This document shows, in pieces, positions 62,723 to 64,000 of a stretch of DNA of 64,000 nt. The translations under genes and the position numbers were made by a program. The DNA is from Leptospira biflexa. Its GTDB lineage: Bacteria > Spirochaetota > DYNZ01. The DNA is taken from positions 62,001 through 126,000 of the forward strand of contig DYNZ01000001.1 in assembly GCA_020720805.1 (NCBI GenBank). The letters run 5' to 3'. The notes under the pieces were generated by a model that worked only from the letters and a program-made list of their open reading frames with translations, made no database searches and had not been told where the DNA came from. The number at the start of each line of letters is the position of its first letter. Within the stretch, counting starts at the first letter, position 1.

Positions 62723-64000
62723 ATGAAAGAACATATTGTACCATTTTCTAGTACCCAAAGTAAAATTAGCGAACAGATCTGGGAAGCATCTGGCGCCCGA
62801 GGAAAGAGGATTTTTGAGTTGGCGCAACTTGAATTACCGATTGCGCCAGGCTGTATTATAGATAGTGTTTTGGTGCGACGTATTCAAGAGGTCAATTTAG
62901 GCGAATTATTGCAGAGCTTTATTGCATCTATAGAACAGCAAACGGGAAAGTTTTTTGGCGATAAAGAAAATCCTCTACTTCTGAAGGTGGTTTTCAGTCC
63001 CAATCTGGTTTTGCCAAATTACCCATCTATTCACAATATTGGTTTAAACTGGGAAACCGTAGAGGGTTTGGCAGCTCACACGGACAAGGAATTTGCGCTG
63101 GGAGAATTTCATTATCTCTTAAAAAATGTTGGAAAGAAAATATTATTTAAGGACGATGAAAAATTTCTTTCATTTCACAAAAAGACAGAAGTTGAGTTAG
63201 AAGGAAGTGCCAAAGCTCGCGGATCTAAGGCCAAAGACGCTAAAGTAGCCGGTTTGCAGGAAGCAATTGAAAAGTATTTAAAATTTTTCGGAGAGAAGTT
63301 TTCCTTGGATCCTATGATGCAATTAGCGGGTATTATCCAGGAAGGAATACGCAACTATACCAGTAACGATGAGACATCTGAAGGCGAAGAGTTATCAGTG
63401 CTAATACAGGCAATGGTATATGGAAATTATGGCGAAAATTCCTACTCGGGTATTTATTATACGAGAAATAAAGTAACCGGCGAACCAGTACTGGATGGAA
63501 ATTTTCTACATAATGCTTTCGATGATCAAACCACGGACAAAAAAACAAAAGATATCAATTCTATAGACAAAAAAATTCATAAAGAATTGAGCAATGTTGC
63601 AGCAAAGATTGAAAAACATTTCAAAGAGATTCGCCAGATAAAGTTTACAATCGAGCAGGGGCAGCTTTGGCTAGTTGATCAGTATACAGTTCAGGATAAA
63701 TCAACCCAAGCCGAGATTCGAACATTGATTGACCTTTATAAAAGCAAAAATGCTGAACTGGATTATATCATTAAAAAGATTCCTCCTGGTCAGTTGTCAG
63801 AGCTGCTTCATTCCGTCATAGATATGAATTCTGTAAAAGGAATTCCATCGGTTATGGGTGGAATTGCTGGAGCTCCAGGCGCTGCTGTTGGCCGTGTCTA
63901 TTTTTCTACTCCAAAGTTACTAGAGGAGTATAAAAGAGCTCAATTGCAGGGCGAAGATATGCGTGTTATTCTGGCCGTAAATGCATCTTTTGCCGAGGAT
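62723..64000 (+). CDS. PPDK-like protein with degenerate ATP-grasp site (3' end outside window)
   Basis: The first 426 residues of a pyruvate phosphate dikinase homologue; the frame is still open at the window end. Framework segments match PPDK: ELPIAPGC, NIGLNWETVEGLA, GIYYTRNKVTGEP, KFTIEQGQLWL, and GIAGAPGAAVGRVYF leading into the phosphohistidine domain. The ATP site does not. GGKG reads GARG, VRSGA reads VVFSP, the GEYL/AQGEDVV block reads GNFLHNAFDDQ, and QTRxGKR reads DQYTVQD. An extra Lys/Ala-rich insert occurs near residues 148-165. This half should not bind ATP normally. Whether the His and PEP domains are intact lies beyond the window. Confidence 0.82.
   Translation, partial: MKEHIVPFSSTQSKISEQIWEASGARGKRIFELAQLELPIAPGCIIDSVLVRRIQEVNLGELLQSFIASIEQQTGKFFGDKENPLLLKVVFSPNLVLPNYPSIHNIGLNWETVEGLAAHTDKEFALGEFHYLLKNVGKKILFKDDEKFLSFHKKTEVELEGSAKARGSKAKDAKVAGLQEAIEKYLKFFGEKFSLDPMMQLAGIIQEGIRNYTSNDETSEGEELSVLIQAMVYGNYGENSYSGIYYTRNKVTGEPVLDGNFLHNAFDDQTTDKKTKDINSIDKKIHKELSNVAAKIEKHFKEIRQIKFTIEQGQLWLVDQYTVQDKSTQAEIRTLIDLYKSKNAELDYIIKKIPPGQLSELLHSVIDMNSVKGIPSVMGGIAGAPGAAVGRVYFSTPKLLEEYKRAQLQGEDMRVILAVNASFAED

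Overview
The window reads as chromosomal DNA of a spirochaete (phylum Spirochaetota), AT-rich. The clearest markers are a periplasmic-type flagellin FlaB (39291-40139, minus strand) and a cytoplasmic filament protein CfpA (59214-61199), which is essentially a spirochaete protein. Its neighbours, a conserved protein of unknown function and a PPDK-like protein, follow the order I remember around cfpA in Treponema pallidum. I cannot name a genus. No rRNA, tRNA, CRISPR array, transposase or phage structural gene was seen.

Layout. 1-8500: a diguanylate cyclase (5' end outside the window), a secreted DUF1571-like protein, a HAD phosphatase, argB, mnmG, and an NfeD plus two SPFH/stomatin cluster. 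8650-16060: a PAS-GGDEF-EAL protein, rimI, a periplasmic serine hydrolase with a small partner, a GAF-PP2C phosphatase, a PHP-type histidinol phosphatase and two small envelope proteins. 16087-25068: a GalT-like protein lacking its nucleophilic histidine, a GH57 glycosidase, a CLC channel/antiporter, queA, thyX and a hotdog thioesterase. 25049-29467: an AttEFGH-like ABC export operon. 29739-33218: a HAD-PEP carboxykinase fusion whose kinase site is destroyed, followed by an unknown protein. 33232-37397: a PolB2-type DNA polymerase, a small protein and a RadA-like protein, divergent from a self-cleaving LexA/CI-type repressor. This looks like an SOS-controlled cassette and is visibly richer in G+C. 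37400-38750: a truncated brnT and an MntA-HepT toxin-antitoxin pair, flanked by two copies of a structured repeat. 38751-44725: flaB with a leader that looks CsrA-controlled, then a TPR / LolB-like / membrane-anchored envelope operon. 44765-58898: housekeeping genes (hisS, thiD, class I fumarase, mtaB, a QueD-like gene, glpD), a receiver-HATPase hybrid, and a 941-residue unknown membrane protein. 59214-64000: cfpA, an unknown protein and a degenerate PPDK-like protein running off the window.

How the genes work together. Signalling is rich: two c-di-GMP proteins, a PP2C phosphatase and a receiver-kinase hybrid. The recurrent oddity is enzyme-like proteins without their catalytic residues. PEP carboxykinase and pyruvate phosphate dikinase, both PEP enzymes, have broken nucleotide sites. 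The GalT-like protein has lost its nucleophile, and the QueD-like protein has Ser for the catalytic Cys. I consider the HAD-pseudo-PEPCK/unknown pair, the LexA-controlled PolB2 cassette and the CfpA-linked pseudo-PPDK the best candidates for undescribed biology here.
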